A stretch of 64,000 nucleotides of DNA from Ceratobasidium sp. AG-K (taxonomy: Eukaryota; Basidiomycota; Agaricomycetes; Cantharellales; Ceratobasidiaceae), in the NCBI GenBank assembly GCA_037039685.1, contig JAWNGF010000004.1, positions 1,674,001-1,738,000 of the forward strand. The letters run 5' to 3'. Every line of letters starts with the position of its first letter. Positions within the stretch are counted from its first letter, which is position 1. Shown piece by piece: positions 12,789 to 25,351 of this stretch. The position numbers were made by a program, and so were the translations under genes. The notes beneath the pieces are model-generated. The model was not told where the DNA came from. It saw nothing but the letters and a program-made list of their open reading frames with translations, and searched no databases.

Positions 12789-12853
12789 GATCCTCGCCCT
12801 GTTCACTGATCCTCGCCCTGTTCACTGATCCCCCCCCCCCCCCCCTGTTCACT
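12789..12853. repeat. 19-bp tandem repeat with a C run
   Basis: Two perfect copies of GATCCTCGCCCTGTTCACT (12789-12807 and 12808-12826) are followed by a third (12827-12853) whose middle has become a 16-base C run (12830-12845). This is a minisatellite with an expanded homopolymer; assembly length may be unreliable here. Confidence 0.85.
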
Positions 12854-13307
12854 GATCTCCGCCCCCCTCCCATTCACGCCATCCGCCCACCTGTACTAGA
12901 CCAGTCGAAAGCCTTAACAAACGATGGATCCAATCGTGATTTTGTTTGCGATTTTACTAGGTCACGCATTCGAACGTGTTCAAGCAGACTAAACTACAGA
13001 AATATTGGAGGAAACCCAATTTTAACCCGAGGGACTGATGCGTGGAATCAATGAGCGAAGACCTGAATCTGCTTTGTGTAAATGTGACTGGGCTTATGGA
13101 TTCGTATTGTGCTTACATACTGCGTATTTCCCGCCAACTTCTCTTGTGCAGGAGTTCAGACAGAGCTCTGAATCACCTACAGGATTCTGGGAGTAAGCTA
13201 TACTATGGTACTGGCGACCCACTTTTGGAATTGGACACTCAGATTCCATTTGCCACGTCGACAGCTAGTATTTTCAGCATCGGCATAAATCCACACCCAT
13301 GCCATTA

Positions 13308-13975
13308 ATGTCCGCCCTGAATGGTATTCCAGGAGTCCTGCCCGCCAATGAAGAAGACGAGGGGATTGAACCTGATGGGGACCTCCTGGCCAGCCAGGAG
13401 CGAACCCGTCGGGCTGTCCAAGCTCGTATAGTGCCCGAAGCTCCTTACAGTCAAGCCTCACGGGTCGTATGGGCGGCTGGAGACCAAAGCATCACTCAAA
13501 GATTCCACTGTAGTCACACAAAACTGCCGCGAAGCGAGATGTTATTTGTTCGTGAGAACAGTAAAACCAAGGGCGAAGAGGAATATACCGCCGATTTACT
13601 TTCTTTTACCCTCATCTGCAGTGAATATGAGCCCGTAATCCGGGCAAATAGCAGTTCTTCTCTGTCCCACCGTAATCTACTTAGCTCGTAAGCCTTCCCT
13701 ATACTCGGAACATTATCGTGTTCACCCGCTAACTAAGTACTTATCCAAACAGCATGGCTTTGACCCGATGGGCACACGCTGGGGGTTCTGCGACGCAGCT
13801 TGCTATCCGAAGTGACGGTTCGTTTAAAACGGGCTACCCCAAGGACTTGAGGGCCGAAATCTCAGGTCTGTTCAAGCGGGGGGACTTCCTGAGCAAGCAC
13901 CGACTCACTACCGTCGTGCCGAGAAGCCTACTCCTCACGGTATCCCTCTCAAATAATCCACCCTCGCAAGTTTAG
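13308..13975 (+). CDS. Two-exon gene-like unit, unknown function
   Basis: A frame from ATG 13308 (or 13299) starts MSALNGIPGV, passes an acidic stretch (NEEDEGIEPDGD) and is open to 13687. A clean intron follows at 13688-13752 (GTAAGC, CTAAC, CAG). The frame continues through it with correct phase into exon 2 (13753-13975, SMALTRWAH..), ending at a stop. The in-frame intron with a branch site is the main evidence that this is a gene. There may be further introns in exon 1. No domain recognised. The MS start and acidic N-terminus loosely resemble the units at 1983 and 9500, but I could not align them. Confidence 0.4.
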
Positions 13976-15225
13976 CCCACGGTGGCCACGAGACAACCAA
14001 CTAGTACCCAACGCGGAGCGGTCTCTTGTGTTCCGAGCAGGCAAGGCAGCACCTCGCTGATTACTCAGCTATTACGATCTGGAAAATAACTCCGTTTTAT
14101 CCACACAACCAACCTCCTACTTAGAATTCATACAATCCAAGTGTACTATGTGACTATCTTCATTCGTCACTCCAGCTCCAATTGTTCACCGCCTATGTCG
14201 TGAGCGTGTTTACGAGTTTGTTGTAACGTTCCATCGCTTCCTGTAGTTTCTCCAAAGTATACGATTGCCAGGTTCCTATTACCACAACCAATACCGTCGT
14301 GGCCACTCTTTCTCTATACATTCTCGTTTACAGGAACCATTGACAATTAAGTATCAAAGATGGGCATATCAAAGTTGACGGTTCGCATGTGATAAAGTTC
14401 TCTCGCAAACAAACGCCAATAAAGCGACGGAAAAACGCGTAAATCTTCCATCAATGGCACTCCGGGAGTCGCATAGAGCGCTATACCCAACGGACGTATC
14501 ATTGATGTCATCTCAGTTGGCCCACTGCTTGAGGAATTCATCAGCAAAACGACCCGCAGCTCTGAAGGACTCTAGGAGGGCTAATAGTCGGTGGAGTACT
14601 TAGAGACAAAGTCGACATCCAGAAAGACTCACAAGGACTCTGGCGTACTCCACCAAACCGGCTTACCTTTGGCTGCAAGCCCTAAGAATTGGCAATTATT
14701 CTCCCTCCGGTCCGAGCCGCCACAGCTCTCCAGCATGATCGGATTCCAGGAGAGGTAGGCCTCCCGGGTCGATCGGGATGGTCCATTGTAATGGACTAAC
14801 CCCACAGCCTGTAAGTTGCATGTAGGCACGGCCTGGTGATTGGCTCGTTGATTGACTTTTGTGGCTTGGCGCTGACGCATTGATTTAATCTGAACAGCGT
14901 CGTTTAAGTCGATGAGCTGCTCATTCGCTCGCGCATCCCATTAATTTCGTTCCGAATATGCCATTTCATTTTCTCGTCCCTAGTGATACCGTGGTACATA
15001 GATAGATACATATATGTAGATTACGTGCATACGACGTCAGCAAAATAGATATGTCCTCCAGAGCCGGCGAGCATTCCGGAGGGCGTCGTAGGCTCCGCAA
15101 GTGCTCGGGAGGTGTGGTGTGTTGATGGTAAGGTGTGGCGTCTGATGAGGAGCGTCAGGAGATCTCAGCGAGGGCGGGTGAGCGATCAGTCAAATTAAGA
15201 TATACAGGAGTACTGCCAAAGCACG
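13976..15225. other. Unassigned; weak minus-strand coding traces
   Basis: Minus-strand frames at about 14347-14580 and 14629-14880 have gene-like composition but are interrupted and match nothing I recognise. They could be exons of one decayed gene. Nothing else is seen. Confidence 0.3.
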
Positions 15226-17121
15226 CTAATGTTCCTGGATGACAAACGCATTATCCTGCCACCTGGCAGCAGTCTCACACGAGACAAGACCTACGGGCAC
15301 ATTGATTACAACAATGAGAGTACTAACTAAACAACTTGCAGAGGAACATTGGTACAGTAACAGGATGATGGGAAGAATCAAGGACAGAGCAAGCAACAAG
15401 CCTACTAACGAATGAAATGCAGCACAAAAAAATACATTAAGGGTGCAGGAAAGAGCCAGCACATGTATGCCACACAATGAAAGGAACCTGACCAATGGTA
15501 ACCCGAGCTTGTTCACATCGGCACCAGTGGTTTAGACGGGTGACAAATCTCATACTCACAGCGCATGCAATACCAGCAGCACAAGTGCCATATTATCGAC
15601 CTAAGGGCTTGTCCAATCCGACATGAGCAAGTTCTGTTGGGAATGCAATAGGTGACAAGATTGGAGCTGCAGTTGGTGACAAGACATTGAGATTGGTGTC
15701 CAAGTACCGACAAAGAGGTTTGCACAGGGATAGTGAGTTGATCAACATTGGTGGTGGTAAGAGACAAGAGACAGACAAGAGTGGGACCCTGGTGCAGAAC
15801 AATAGCAGTCAAGCTCAGGCACCGTCAGTGTGACTCATCCAATAATTATTCAGGGCTGGTTGGACTGTTGGCCACTTCATGGCCTCTGCAGCTGATTTTG
15901 TCTCTACTTCCCCCCTTGACCACCATTGCCTGCCCTTCGCCATCCCAAGCCGTTCTATTGCTGTCCTGCCCTGACCCTTGAGGGATTGGGGCCATCTGGT
16001 AAGTCTTATCTTGTGTAGACAAGCCTGTTTGCTCACAATGAGCCACACATTGTAGCTGGCCCTCTATTTTAGCACTTGTGCATGCCCGTGTCTGTCTCAT
16101 TCCATCTTGCTACCTGTTGAGTACCTCAGGGTAGATCTCTTGGTTAGGTTGATGACTAACTGGTTGTAGCTGTACCTGTGGTCAACTTGGTCTTTTTGTT
16201 GTGTCTCCATGCCATCTTCTTTGTTCCTGTGTATGTAAATATGTGTCTGGCGCTCAATTGTCCAAGTACATTACAGTGTATAATATAAAAAAAGCGAAAT
16301 TTAGCTGATTAGCAATGCATCTATATCTAGCAAACAAGACTGGGCCCCAGCCCAAGTGCCACATCTTGCCAGACACACCACATCTTGTGGCACTCACATC
16401 AAACACCACATCTCCTTGTGCTCGCAATCAAATGCCACATCCCCTTGCATGCTTGTGAGGATGTGCCATATCTCAGGAGTGCTCACTAAACATGGACTTG
16501 ACTCCTGGACTCCTTGTGCTTTGGGTGCTTTGGAGCACTTCAAAGAAATTTCAGATTTTGTTGAGGATTTGCCTCTCCTTGATCTTGGTACCACTGAGTT
16601 GGGTCACAAAGTGAGGGATGCATCTCCTGCTCAGCTTGCTAAAACAAATTCCATGCCATGTATCTCTGAGTCTGGAATGTTTTCAATAAATGCAATACAG
16701 ATACAGGAATGAGGCAGTGCCAGATATTGTTCCACAGAGACATTGAGCTTTCCAGGCACAAAGATGTCTCAAAACATGGCTGTGTCTCTACATCACCTAT
16801 GCATGTGGCATGAAATGCTGGAGCAGTTGTTAACATAAGTAGACTACCCAGCTCTGCAAGAAGCATGCTTATGGAGGGGAGCTTGTGGATCACCCCTGAG
16901 TGAAGACCTTGGACTGGCATTTGCCCCAGTTTTAACACCCTACCAATATGCACAGCTGGGCCATGAGCCTTCATTTGACTACTGGGTGCTATTGTGTCAA
17001 CATTTTTTGTTCCAAATGCACATATGGCCAACATCCAATGTTTTGTTCCTTCATTCCCTGTCCCATGTTATCAACTTTTTCTTGGGTGGTGCAACAACTG
17101 TCAACCATTGACTTTGGTCTG
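15226..17121. other. Unclassified, probably decayed mobile-element sequence
   Basis: AT-richer sequence bordering element A. Interrupted frames on both strands (for example plus 16356-16712 and minus 16639-17034) are gene-like for short stretches but carry no recognised domain, and no terminal repeats were found. Element A was inserted at its right edge: the flanking 5 bp GTCTG at 17117-17121 recur at 24373-24377. Confidence 0.35.
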
Positions 17122-17588
17122 TGTTGTAAGCTTCTTCTTGGTGGCTATGAGACAAGCTGCAATGGAGAGTGGACGGCACTAAGACCTAAGTGACCTCTTG
17201 AACCACAACACACTTAAGTGTCTGTAGGCTCCTGAGGGTAGGGGTGGTTCAAAGTGTCACTCAAAGGGGATGTTTGACAAGACAAAACAAGCTGGGGTTA
17301 CCAGGCTTGTTGGTCCTCTATATATATTCAGAGAGCGACTGAGTCATACAAGATGCAGCCACACGAGTCATACATACAACCCAGTCAGGAGTGTCCAAGT
17401 GAGTCATGCTGCGCAGGCAGTCATGACTTGTACAAAGCACAGCCGCATTACACAATGTAACAGAACAACCACAAGGACGTGGCAACACGGCACAGGAAAA
17501 GGCAAACAGAATACAAACAGAACAACAGTAACAAGAACAGACAGGTGAGACAACAGATGAGTCCAATGGAGGGAGCTGGCTCACGACA
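17122..17588 (-). repeat. Element A 3' LTR
   Basis: 467 bp with inverted TGT..ACA ends. On the minus strand it has U3 with TGACTC-type motifs, a TATATATA box and the self-priming 5' transcript sequence. The interior edge carries the purine tract GGGGGGGAGTAA just before the LTR. Confidence 0.95.
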
Positions 17589-17630
17589 TTACTCCCCCCC
17601 AAGAGTCCATCTAGGGGACCTGGATGGGCT

Positions 17631-18395
17631 TCACTGGATATTGCAAGCTTTGCTCTCGGCGAGCAACTGCTCTTCCAGGCCCTTGTCGTCCTCAAAGGTC
17701 AAGTCAATGGGGTTGAACACTGTGTTCCCTGGTTCGTCTGAGAACTTCTCCCATTCCTCCCATGTTTCCTCCTTTGTCCAGTCTGCCTTTGACCAGTCCA
17801 AAACTCTCTCCTGTTCTTCCACAAACTCCTTATCCCATGTGCGCACGTCACCCTCCACCTCCTTCCATTGCGACACATCCACATCCTTTTCCTGCCACCA
17901 ATATGGCTTCCATTCAAACTTCTCCCTTTGGTACCATCCCCTTTCCATCCTCCAGTCCGCCAGGTCCCTCTCGAAGTTTGCATCCCACATGTCGTTCCAA
18001 CAAGGCCTCAGAGATGGTGGCCTTCCCTTGTATCCTGGGACCCATTTGCTGCTGTAGGCCCCTTCTTGGCCCCACTCCACCACTCCAAGCATGTGAGTGG
18101 ACAACAGTACCACCTCAGACACTTGAAAAGCGGCGCATCCTCGGCACACGAATATGTCCTTTTGTTGCAGCTGCATCCGGGTTGGCCATTTCTTTCCCAC
18201 CCATTGGAATTTGCCCAGGTCTGAGTGGAGCACGTCATCCGACATGCGGAATTGCATGCGTCCTGGACCTTGCTGGGAGCGTTTGAAAACGTAGAGGGCA
18301 GCTCCTGAGTCCAGGATGCGCACCGTCTGGAAGGCTGGTCCCTCAAGGACGCGGATGAGGTTGTTGGTGATAGCAGAGCGGGCAACAGCAGGCAT
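17631..18395 (-). CDS. ORF3 of element A (254 aa, unknown)
   Basis: An open 254-codon frame starting MPAVARS, located after pol and before the polypurine tract. It is Trp-rich and acidic in the C-terminal half, with a CRGC motif near residue 84 and no signal peptide or membrane segment. Its first part overlaps the pol tail in another frame. Although pol and gag of this copy are broken, ORF3 has no stop. No family is recognised. Alternatives are an accessory nucleic-acid-binding or assembly factor, or a captured host gene. Confidence 0.8.
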   Translation of the reverse strand: MPAVARSAITNNLIRVLEGPAFQTVRILDSGAALYVFKRSQQGPGRMQFRMSDDVLHSDLGKFQWVGKKWPTRMQLQQKDIFVCRGCAAFQVSEVVLLSTHMLGVVEWGQEGAYSSKWVPGYKGRPPSLRPCWNDMWDANFERDLADWRMERGWYQREKFEWKPYWWQEKDVDVSQWKEVEGDVRTWDKEFVEEQERVLDWSKADWTKEETWEEWEKFSDEPGNTVFNPIDLTFEDDKGLEEQLLAESKACNIQ

Positions 18396-21300
18396 TGTGA
18401 GTTGCAGAGGAGATTTAGAGCAAAGAGGTTGTAGTTGGAGGATGACAACAAGCAAGCTTTGCAGATGTCGCTACTGATTGTGCTCCCCCTCCCTTTTATC
18501 TTTCCTGGCACATAGTTAGAGGGTGTCGGAGCCTCGGGGTGTCAGCGTAGAAAGTCCTTGATGATCTTGGACAGGTGGCAAAAGTCTTCTGCCCTTTGTT
18601 CCGTGTCTTCTTTGTCCCCATATCCCTTCCATCTGACCCTGTAGAAAAGTCCATTCTTTGTTTTCTTCCAATCCAGGATTTTTGCTACTTCATATTCCTC
18701 TTCTCCTTCTTCTGTTATGATTGGTGGTGGTTGGGGTTGGTTTTGGCTGAAATCTGTGTCTTCCTTGTAAGGGCTGAGCAGGTCAATGTGGAAAACAGGG
18801 TGCACCCTCATTGTTGCTGGCAGAGTGAGCTCATAAGCGTGTGATCCTATCTTTTGCTTCACAACGAATGGTCCATGCTTTTTGTTATCCAGTTTCTTTG
18901 AAGGTCTTTTTGTTTGGATGTTCCTTCCCAACAGCCATACTAGATCTCCTTCCTGGTACTTGTTTTTTGGTTCTTCCTCCGGGAGCCTTTGGTTTTCCAT
19001 TGATGCAATCGCTTCGTCGTGGATGCTATGCCATTTTTCTGTAATGTTGTTTGCTTCAGCAACCGTTGTTTCTTCTGATGAGATGTTCCACAGTGGTTCC
19101 CTGCTGTAGACTATTGCAAAAGGGGAACAACCCGTTATGTGGTGCTTCTGTAGGTTATAGCTGAATTCTGCAATAGGTAACAAGTCTGCCCAATCGTCCT
19201 GCCGGTAGTTGACAAAGGATCGTAGCCAGCCTTCCATCCATTGGTTGATCCTCTCCGTCACCCCATCTGTCTGGGGGTGGTAGGCTGTACTGAAGCTTGG
19301 GCTAGTTCCGATTCTCTCAAAAATGGCCTTCATAAGTTTAGAATTGAAAGTAGTTCCTTGGTCCGAGATCGTGCTTTTTGGGAAGCCGTGTAGTTTCCAA
19401 ACATTTGTGACAAACAGGTTTGCGAGGTCGCTAGCTGTGTGAGACTCTTTTCAGGGGATGAAATGTGCCATTCTTGAGAATCGGTCCACCACTACCATGA
19501 TGCTGTCTGACCCTTTGGACTTTGGTAATTTCACTACAAAGTTGAATGCTATGTCTTCCCAGGGCCCTTTCGGAATTTCTAGAGGTTTGATCGGAACTAT
19601 TGATTTTGATCCCTTTGTTTGTTGGCAAATCTCACAGGACTCCACGTATCTGTTTATGCTTTGCTTCATACCTGGCCAGAAGTATCTTCTTGATGTTAGT
19701 TCCAACGTCCTAGCCTGTCCTTGATGTCCTGCGATCCTTGAGTTGTGGTGTATCCGCATGATAGCCAGTCTGGCTTCCTTGTCTTCAGGTACATAAATCC
19801 TTCCTTTGAACCATAGTAGTCCCTCCTTGAAATCGTAATCCTTTGTACTGTGTTGCAGGGCTTTTGGTAAAGTTTCCCTTGATTTGCAGATCTCTTTGAT
19901 TTGTGTCAGTCCTTTGTCTGTTTCCTGTGCTTCCTTGATAGTCATTATGATGTCTGTGTCTACTTGTCCCAAAAATCCCTTGAACCTTTTGATAGATATC
20001 ATAACTTGTTCAGGTGTGGGGATATCTTTGTGGTCTGACCGTCTTGACAGCAGGTCCGGTTTTGATGACAGGCTTCCAGGGCGGTATATAATATCAAAGT
20101 TATAGGAAGCAAGTAATTGGTGCCATCTTGTGTGTCCTCGGTTGAAAGTTCTTGCTTCCTTCCAGAACTGTAGGTTCCTGTGATCGGTGTAGATTGTGAT
20201 AGGATCCTTTGTCCCTTCCAGGTATAGCCTCCAGTGTGTCAAAGATTCTATGATAGCCATAAGTTCCTTATTGTGAACGTTGTAGTTGAGCTGAGCCTTG
20301 TTGAAAGATTTTGACAGAAAAGCGATAGGGTGTAGGTAGCCGTTGTCTTGCCTTTGAGACAGAATTGCTCCCATTGCTACTCCACTTGCGTCTGTTTCCA
20401 AGAAGAAGGGTTTGTCAGGGTTAGGGTGGCGTAGTGTGGGTTCCTTGCTAATTTCTGTTTTTAGGGTCTCGAAAGCCTCCTGTTGATCATTTCCCCACTC
20501 CCATTTGTTATCCTTTCTTGTCAATGTTGTCAAGGGTTTTGCTAATTGGCTAAAATTTGGTACAAATCTTCGGTAGAAGTTTGCAAATCCTAGGAATGCT
20601 TGAACTTGTTTGACTGTCTTTGGTTCTTTCCATTCTTTTATTGCTTTGACCTTCTCTTCCTCCATTGAGATGCCTGAGTCGCTGATTCGAAGTCCGGTAT
20701 ATGTTAGCCTGGTGACAAAAAATTCGCATTTTGGGAGTTTTGCGAATAGGTTTTCATCCAGTAAGATCTTCAACACTTTCCTGACATCTATAGTATGTTG
20801 GCTTCTGTTTTTTGAGAAGACCAGGATGTTGTCAATGTAAACAATAACACGTACGTCAATAAGGTCATGGAAGATGTGGTTCATGTATCTTTGGAATATG
20901 GCAGGCGCGTTCTTTAGTCCAAATGGCATGACAACATATTTGAATAGTCCTTCCTTGGTTCTGAAAGCTGTCTTCCATTCGTCCCCTTCCCTGATCCTGA
21001 TATTGTTGAATCCCATGCATAGATCGATTTTGGAGAAAATTTTTGCGTCCTTGATTTTATCCAAGAGGTCTTCCATCAGGGGCATTGGGAATCTGTCATC
21101 CTTTGTGATAGCACTTACCCCCCTGAGATCTTGAACAAGCCATAATTGGTGTACAGCCCCTGGGTTTTTTGGATCAACCGGCTTTTTAACAAAGAAACAG
21201 GGTGATGCAATGGGTGATTTGCTTGGTCGGATCTTTCCAACCACGATTTCCTCATCCAGGTATTCTCTTAGTGCAATTGATTCGGCTGGAGAGAGCGGGA

Positions 21301-21874
21301 TTGGTCTGGCTGGTCTCGGAAGTTCAGCTCCTTCCTTAAAGTCAATGGCGCAGTTGTATGGACAATGATCTGGGATCCTCTTGAATTTTTCTTTGCTGAA
21401 TACATCGGCAAATTCCTTGAATTCTTCAGGTAGGTCTTCTATCAAGGCTGTTTTTGTTTGGATGGGTTCTTGCCACCATGATATGTGCTTCGTTTTCCAA
21501 TTGATAATGGGGTTTGCTTCTTCTAACCATTCCAGTCCTAGGATGAGTTTGGTTTCCCCAGTAGGCATAGCAAAGAAGACTTGTTTGAAGGTTCTTCCCT
21601 CTACTTCTAGTTCTAGCTTGGCCTTGAATCGTATTTGGTGAGAGAGCTCCTTCCCCTGGATGCCAATTACTCTTTGTGGAGTGGAAAGTTCAATGAGTGG
21701 AACCTTGTTGGAGCAAGCCCAGGAGATGTCCAAGAAGTTCTTTGATGCTCCCGAATCAATGAGGGTTGGGATAGGTTCTGTTATTCCAACAATGTTTGTG
21801 TAAACAATGGTTGATTCATTTGTTGCTCTAAAGTACACTGTTTCCATTGCCGGTTTTTTGGTCTCTCCACACAC
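18008..21874 (-). pseudogene. pol: pol of element A, two nonsense codons
   Basis: Order: protease (DSGA), RT, RNase H (TDASG), integrase (HH..GHQG, CEIC), chromodomain (EYEVAKILDW..YRVRWKGYG) and Cys-motif tail. Stops are at 19451-19453 (sibling TGC) and 18542-18544 (sibling CGA). RT has YIDN for YIDD, and the first integrase Asp is Asn (siblings IAFDF). Both Asp changes are G to A at CpG. The start follows the gag -1 frameshift; here the slippery heptamer is AGGAAAA, less canonical than in other copies. The last 130 codons overlap ORF3. Confidence 0.9.
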
Positions 21875-21876
21875 AG

Positions 21877-23883
21877 TTAGAGGGAGACCCCTTCTTTTCC
21901 TGATTCTTCTGTGACTGTTGCCTCTCTTCCCTTTACATTGGGTTTGGTTGTTATCCATTCCTTGGAGGAGCATTTGAGTGAACGGTGTCCTTCTTGACCG
22001 CACTTCAAACATCGGTTTGATGCCATCCTTGCTTTGTAGATATTGTCTGGCAACCGCTTTGTAGATGTCTGGCCTGTAGTGCTAGGTTGAGGTGCCTTCT
22101 TTCTAGTGGAAGCCTTGATTTGTTGCAATTTCTGATCAATGGAGATTGCTAGAGTAATCCACTGGTTTAGGTTAAGACGCCTCTCGGTTCCATCCTTGTT
22201 GATAAGGGAGAGCTCAAATTGTGCTAATTCTGTTTTGATTTCCAGCTTGAGTCCTTCCTTGAATTGGTTGATCAGGGCTTCCTCCCCCCAATTCACATCA
22301 ACCATGTGGAAGCGGAATTCTGTTGCATAATTGGCTGCCAAGTTGATCTGCTTGCTTTTTTGGATATCGGCCTCTGCCTTGGCTTTCTTGTTGGGATTGC
22401 TGAGTTGCTCCATGAAGTGTGTCTTGAATGTCTCCCACGACCTTAAGTTTGGGTCTTGAACTCCATTGTTCATGTATCGGAGTAACACTTGTGCCCAATG
22501 TGTAGCTGACCAGTTATCCAATTTGAAATTGGCTAATGCTTCTCTGATCCGTTCTTGTCCTGAACTGTATTGGTCGCCCAACCTGACGAAGTAACTCTCC
22601 ATCTGGGTGATGAACATCTCTGCTCCTTCTCCTTTCTTTCCATCGAAAGCTTCTGGCCGAGTTACTTTTGGGCACCTAGCTTCTCTTCTGTCGTTGGAGT
22701 TTTCCGTGAGTCGACAAAGTCTTTGTTCCAATTCGTCTATTCTGGTAGACTCTGCTTTGGGTTGGGGGGGTGATGCAGTTCTTTGTGTGTGAGCCTCCGC
22801 GTGTAGGGATGCTTCATCCATCTGCTCCCGCACGTTGTTGATGGCCTCTTGTATGGTGTTGATTTGTTCCATGGTGTTTGTTCCCTCCTCCCTGAGACCT
22901 TCTATTCCTTGGGTAACTGCCTCATTCCAGGCTAGTTGTCCCTGCCTCGTGATGTTGAGATCTTCTTGGACATTATTCACGAGTCCTTGCGTGTTTGCCA
23001 CTTCGTTTCTAATATGGACCACATCTTGTCTGACTAGAAAGCTGTTGTGTTCACTGTTTGGTGCAGCGTTAAGAATGTCCATGAGGGTCCCCTGTAGAGT
23101 GTTGATGGAATCGTTGAAGATTTGTTGGTTGTTAGCCAATACTTGAGTGGATTGTTCTAACCCGTTGAGTCTTCTATCAATCACTATTCTCATTCCATCA
23201 ATGACCCTTAAGAGTGCGTTGTGTCTTCCAAGCTGAAGATCGTCGAGGTCATCAAGATTACTAATCACGGTTCTTCAGCTGGAGCTAGAACTTGAACTGG
23301 GATTCCCGGTAATGTCTTGGGCCTCAGTAGCTGTTATTATTTCCTGAGAATACCCTTGGGGTACATATGGTGGTGCAGGGTTTACAGGTGTCGTGGCTTG
23401 GGAGCTTATTGGGATTGGACCAGCATTGGTAATGGTTCCTCCAATCTGGGGAATTTGAGGAGCCTGGGGGATTTGCGGTGTGGGTGGTGGTCTGATAGGG
23501 ACAAGGGATATGCCCCCATGAGCTTCAGGTTGGGGGGAAAAGAACTGCCTTCTGGGTCCCATGGGCCATAATGGACGCGAGGGTCCAGGACTTGTGTTAG
23601 AAATGGGAATTTGAATTGTGGCTGGTGTGGGATCATAGGTAATATCCCCTGGTTCTCTATTGACAATTGTAGGTTCTTCTTGAATGGTCAAAACATTTTC
23701 AGCCTTGAATGTTCCGGGCATAGAAGCTTGACTCTGTGGACAAGACCTTGCTGGTCCTCCAGCCCATGCTTGTGCGATATCTTGTTCATTGAGAGAACTT
23801 GTGGGTCTTGCAGCCCTACTTGGTCCTCTCCTTGTGGACAGTGATGTTGAGGGACGTGATCCTGCGTCTTCTTGGATGGACAT
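21877..23883 (-). pseudogene. gag: gag of element A, one nonsense codon
   Basis: 668 codons starting MSIQEDAGSRP. The N-terminus is Pro/Ser-rich and probably disordered, followed by a helical region, the Ty3-type capsid domain (around FDGKKGEGAEMFITQMESYF) and a CCHC zinc knuckle (CLKCGQEGHRSLKC) near the end. One codon is broken: TGA at 23275-23277, where siblings have GGA in the SGRTVIS segment. Otherwise the frame is open to the TAA at 21877. Confidence 0.9.
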
Positions 23884-23905
23884 GTTTGTTAAGCTTGTTT
23901 TGTAA

Positions 23906-24372
23906 TGTTGTAAGCTTCTTCTTGGTGGCTATGAGACAAGCTGCGATGGAGAGTGGACGGCACTAAGACCTAAGTGACCTCTTGAACCACAACACACTTA
24001 AGTGTCTGTAGGCTCCTGAGGGTAGGGGTGGTTCAAAGTGTCACTCAAAGGGGATGTTTGACAAGACAAAACAAGCTGGGGTTACCAGGCTTGTTGGTCC
24101 TCTATATATATTCAGAGAGCGACTGAGTCATACAAGATGCAGCCACACGAGTCATACATACAACCCAGTCAGGAGTGTCCAAGTGAGTCATGCTGCGCAG
24201 GCAGTCATGACTCGTACAAAGCACAGCCGCATTACACAATGTAACAGAACAACCACAAGGACGTGGCAACATGGCACAGGAAAAGGCAAACAGAATACAA
24301 ACAGAACAACAGTAACGAGAACAGACAGGCGAGACAACAGACGAGTCCGATGGAGGGAGCTGGCTCACAACA
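23906..24372 (-). repeat. Element A 5' LTR
   Basis: 467 bp, followed on the interior side by the priming site (ACAAAACAAGCT on the minus strand). Differs from the 3' LTR only at CpG-derived positions. Target duplication GTCTG lies at 24373-24377. Confidence 0.95.
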
Positions 24373-24377
24373 GTCTG

Positions 24378-25351
24378 CTAGCAGCTGTTTACGAGCACTC
24401 CTCCTGCATCAGCAAAATGGCTGGAAGATGGAGACAGATTGGGTGGATTACCCAATACCAACATGGTTATTTGAGATTTCAGCAGATTGTAACCAGTTAC
24501 CGAACAATGTCATGATTGCTATTTCCCAAGACCCATTAGAATACATGTTAGGGGCAATAATATGATCCCCCAATGGGATCATTCATAATACAAGTTTAGG
24601 GTGGGCTTGAAAGCCTTATCAAACCCTCAGAGGAAATCCAAAGGCACATAAGGGGGTTTAATAGTTGATAAAAATTATGCATCAAGGTTCAATCATTGAT
24701 TATGTGTGAATGTCGTTGATGCTGTCCTTCAATACAAGGACACTTCTTGGGTCCCAACGGCATAGTGCTGGAGCTTAGTGACCTAGCTGGTTGGTATGTT
24801 TTATGTTGTGCTTCATGTTTTCTCTTTCTCATAGCTTTGCCGCTCCTTTGGGCCCATTCCTACAGTTATTGTCATCTCTTTGGTCCTTGGACTTGTGAAA
24901 CCCTTTGAGTCGTGTCTGTATTCTTGGTACATGCACTTGCTATGTATAAAGACCACCGATAAAAATGGCTGTTTTGTTGCTGTCCATCTTGTCACTGGCA
25001 GTGGAAAGTCTGGTCCATATTACTCGCCCCCCCTCAGTGTTACAATGCTGGCCTTAGCAGTAGTAAATCATCTTCTATGCTAGCAACAACTTCGTAAACT
25101 ACAGAAGCAGCGGAAGTGACAAAAATCTAATCTGTACTTTGGAAGGTGCACAACCAGGCTCATACTGAAACTCAGGTATTGAGGTATCAATGCTGATGGT
25201 TTCTTAGCAAATGATATTCCAGTTGACAACAGGGGCTGGTGGTACAAGCAGTGAGAGTTGGTATCTATCAACAAGGAACCTGATACTGATGAGAGAGCCC
25301 TGGGTCCTATTAAAGTGCAAGCTATCAAGTCTCTACCTCCCTTGTAGTGAC
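24378..25351. other. Unassigned AT-rich sequence
   Basis: Continues the sequence into which A inserted. A short perfect palindrome (ATGATCCC/GGGATCAT) lies near 24560-24583. No coding frame or recognised repeat. It ends at the GTGAC target duplication of the next solo LTR. Confidence 0.5.

Larger units (their letters stand above)
17122..24372 (-). mobile_element. Element A: full-length chromovirus, inactivated
   Basis: Two 467-bp LTRs bound a 6.3-kb interior with gag, pol and ORF3 on the minus strand, flanked by target duplication GTCTG. The LTRs differ at eight positions, all CG against CA or TG. Gag carries one nonsense codon and pol two. Key catalytic residues are also lost: RT YIDD is YIDN, and the first integrase Asp is Asn (AFNF). 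It cannot be autonomous as it stands. Confidence 0.95.

Noticed and set aside
16356..17034. Transposase remnant next to element A
   Set aside because: The frames are gene-like only in short pieces and I could not identify a catalytic motif or terminal repeats, so no family is claimed.
19458..21641. Many frames of 60-170 codons opposite gag and pol
   Set aside because: Shadows of pol and gag on the other strand; no independent start, domain or conservation.
21875..22012. Pol of element A starting upstream at 22012
   Set aside because: That extension overlaps the gag zinc knuckle in another frame; pol is better explained as a -1 frameshift product.
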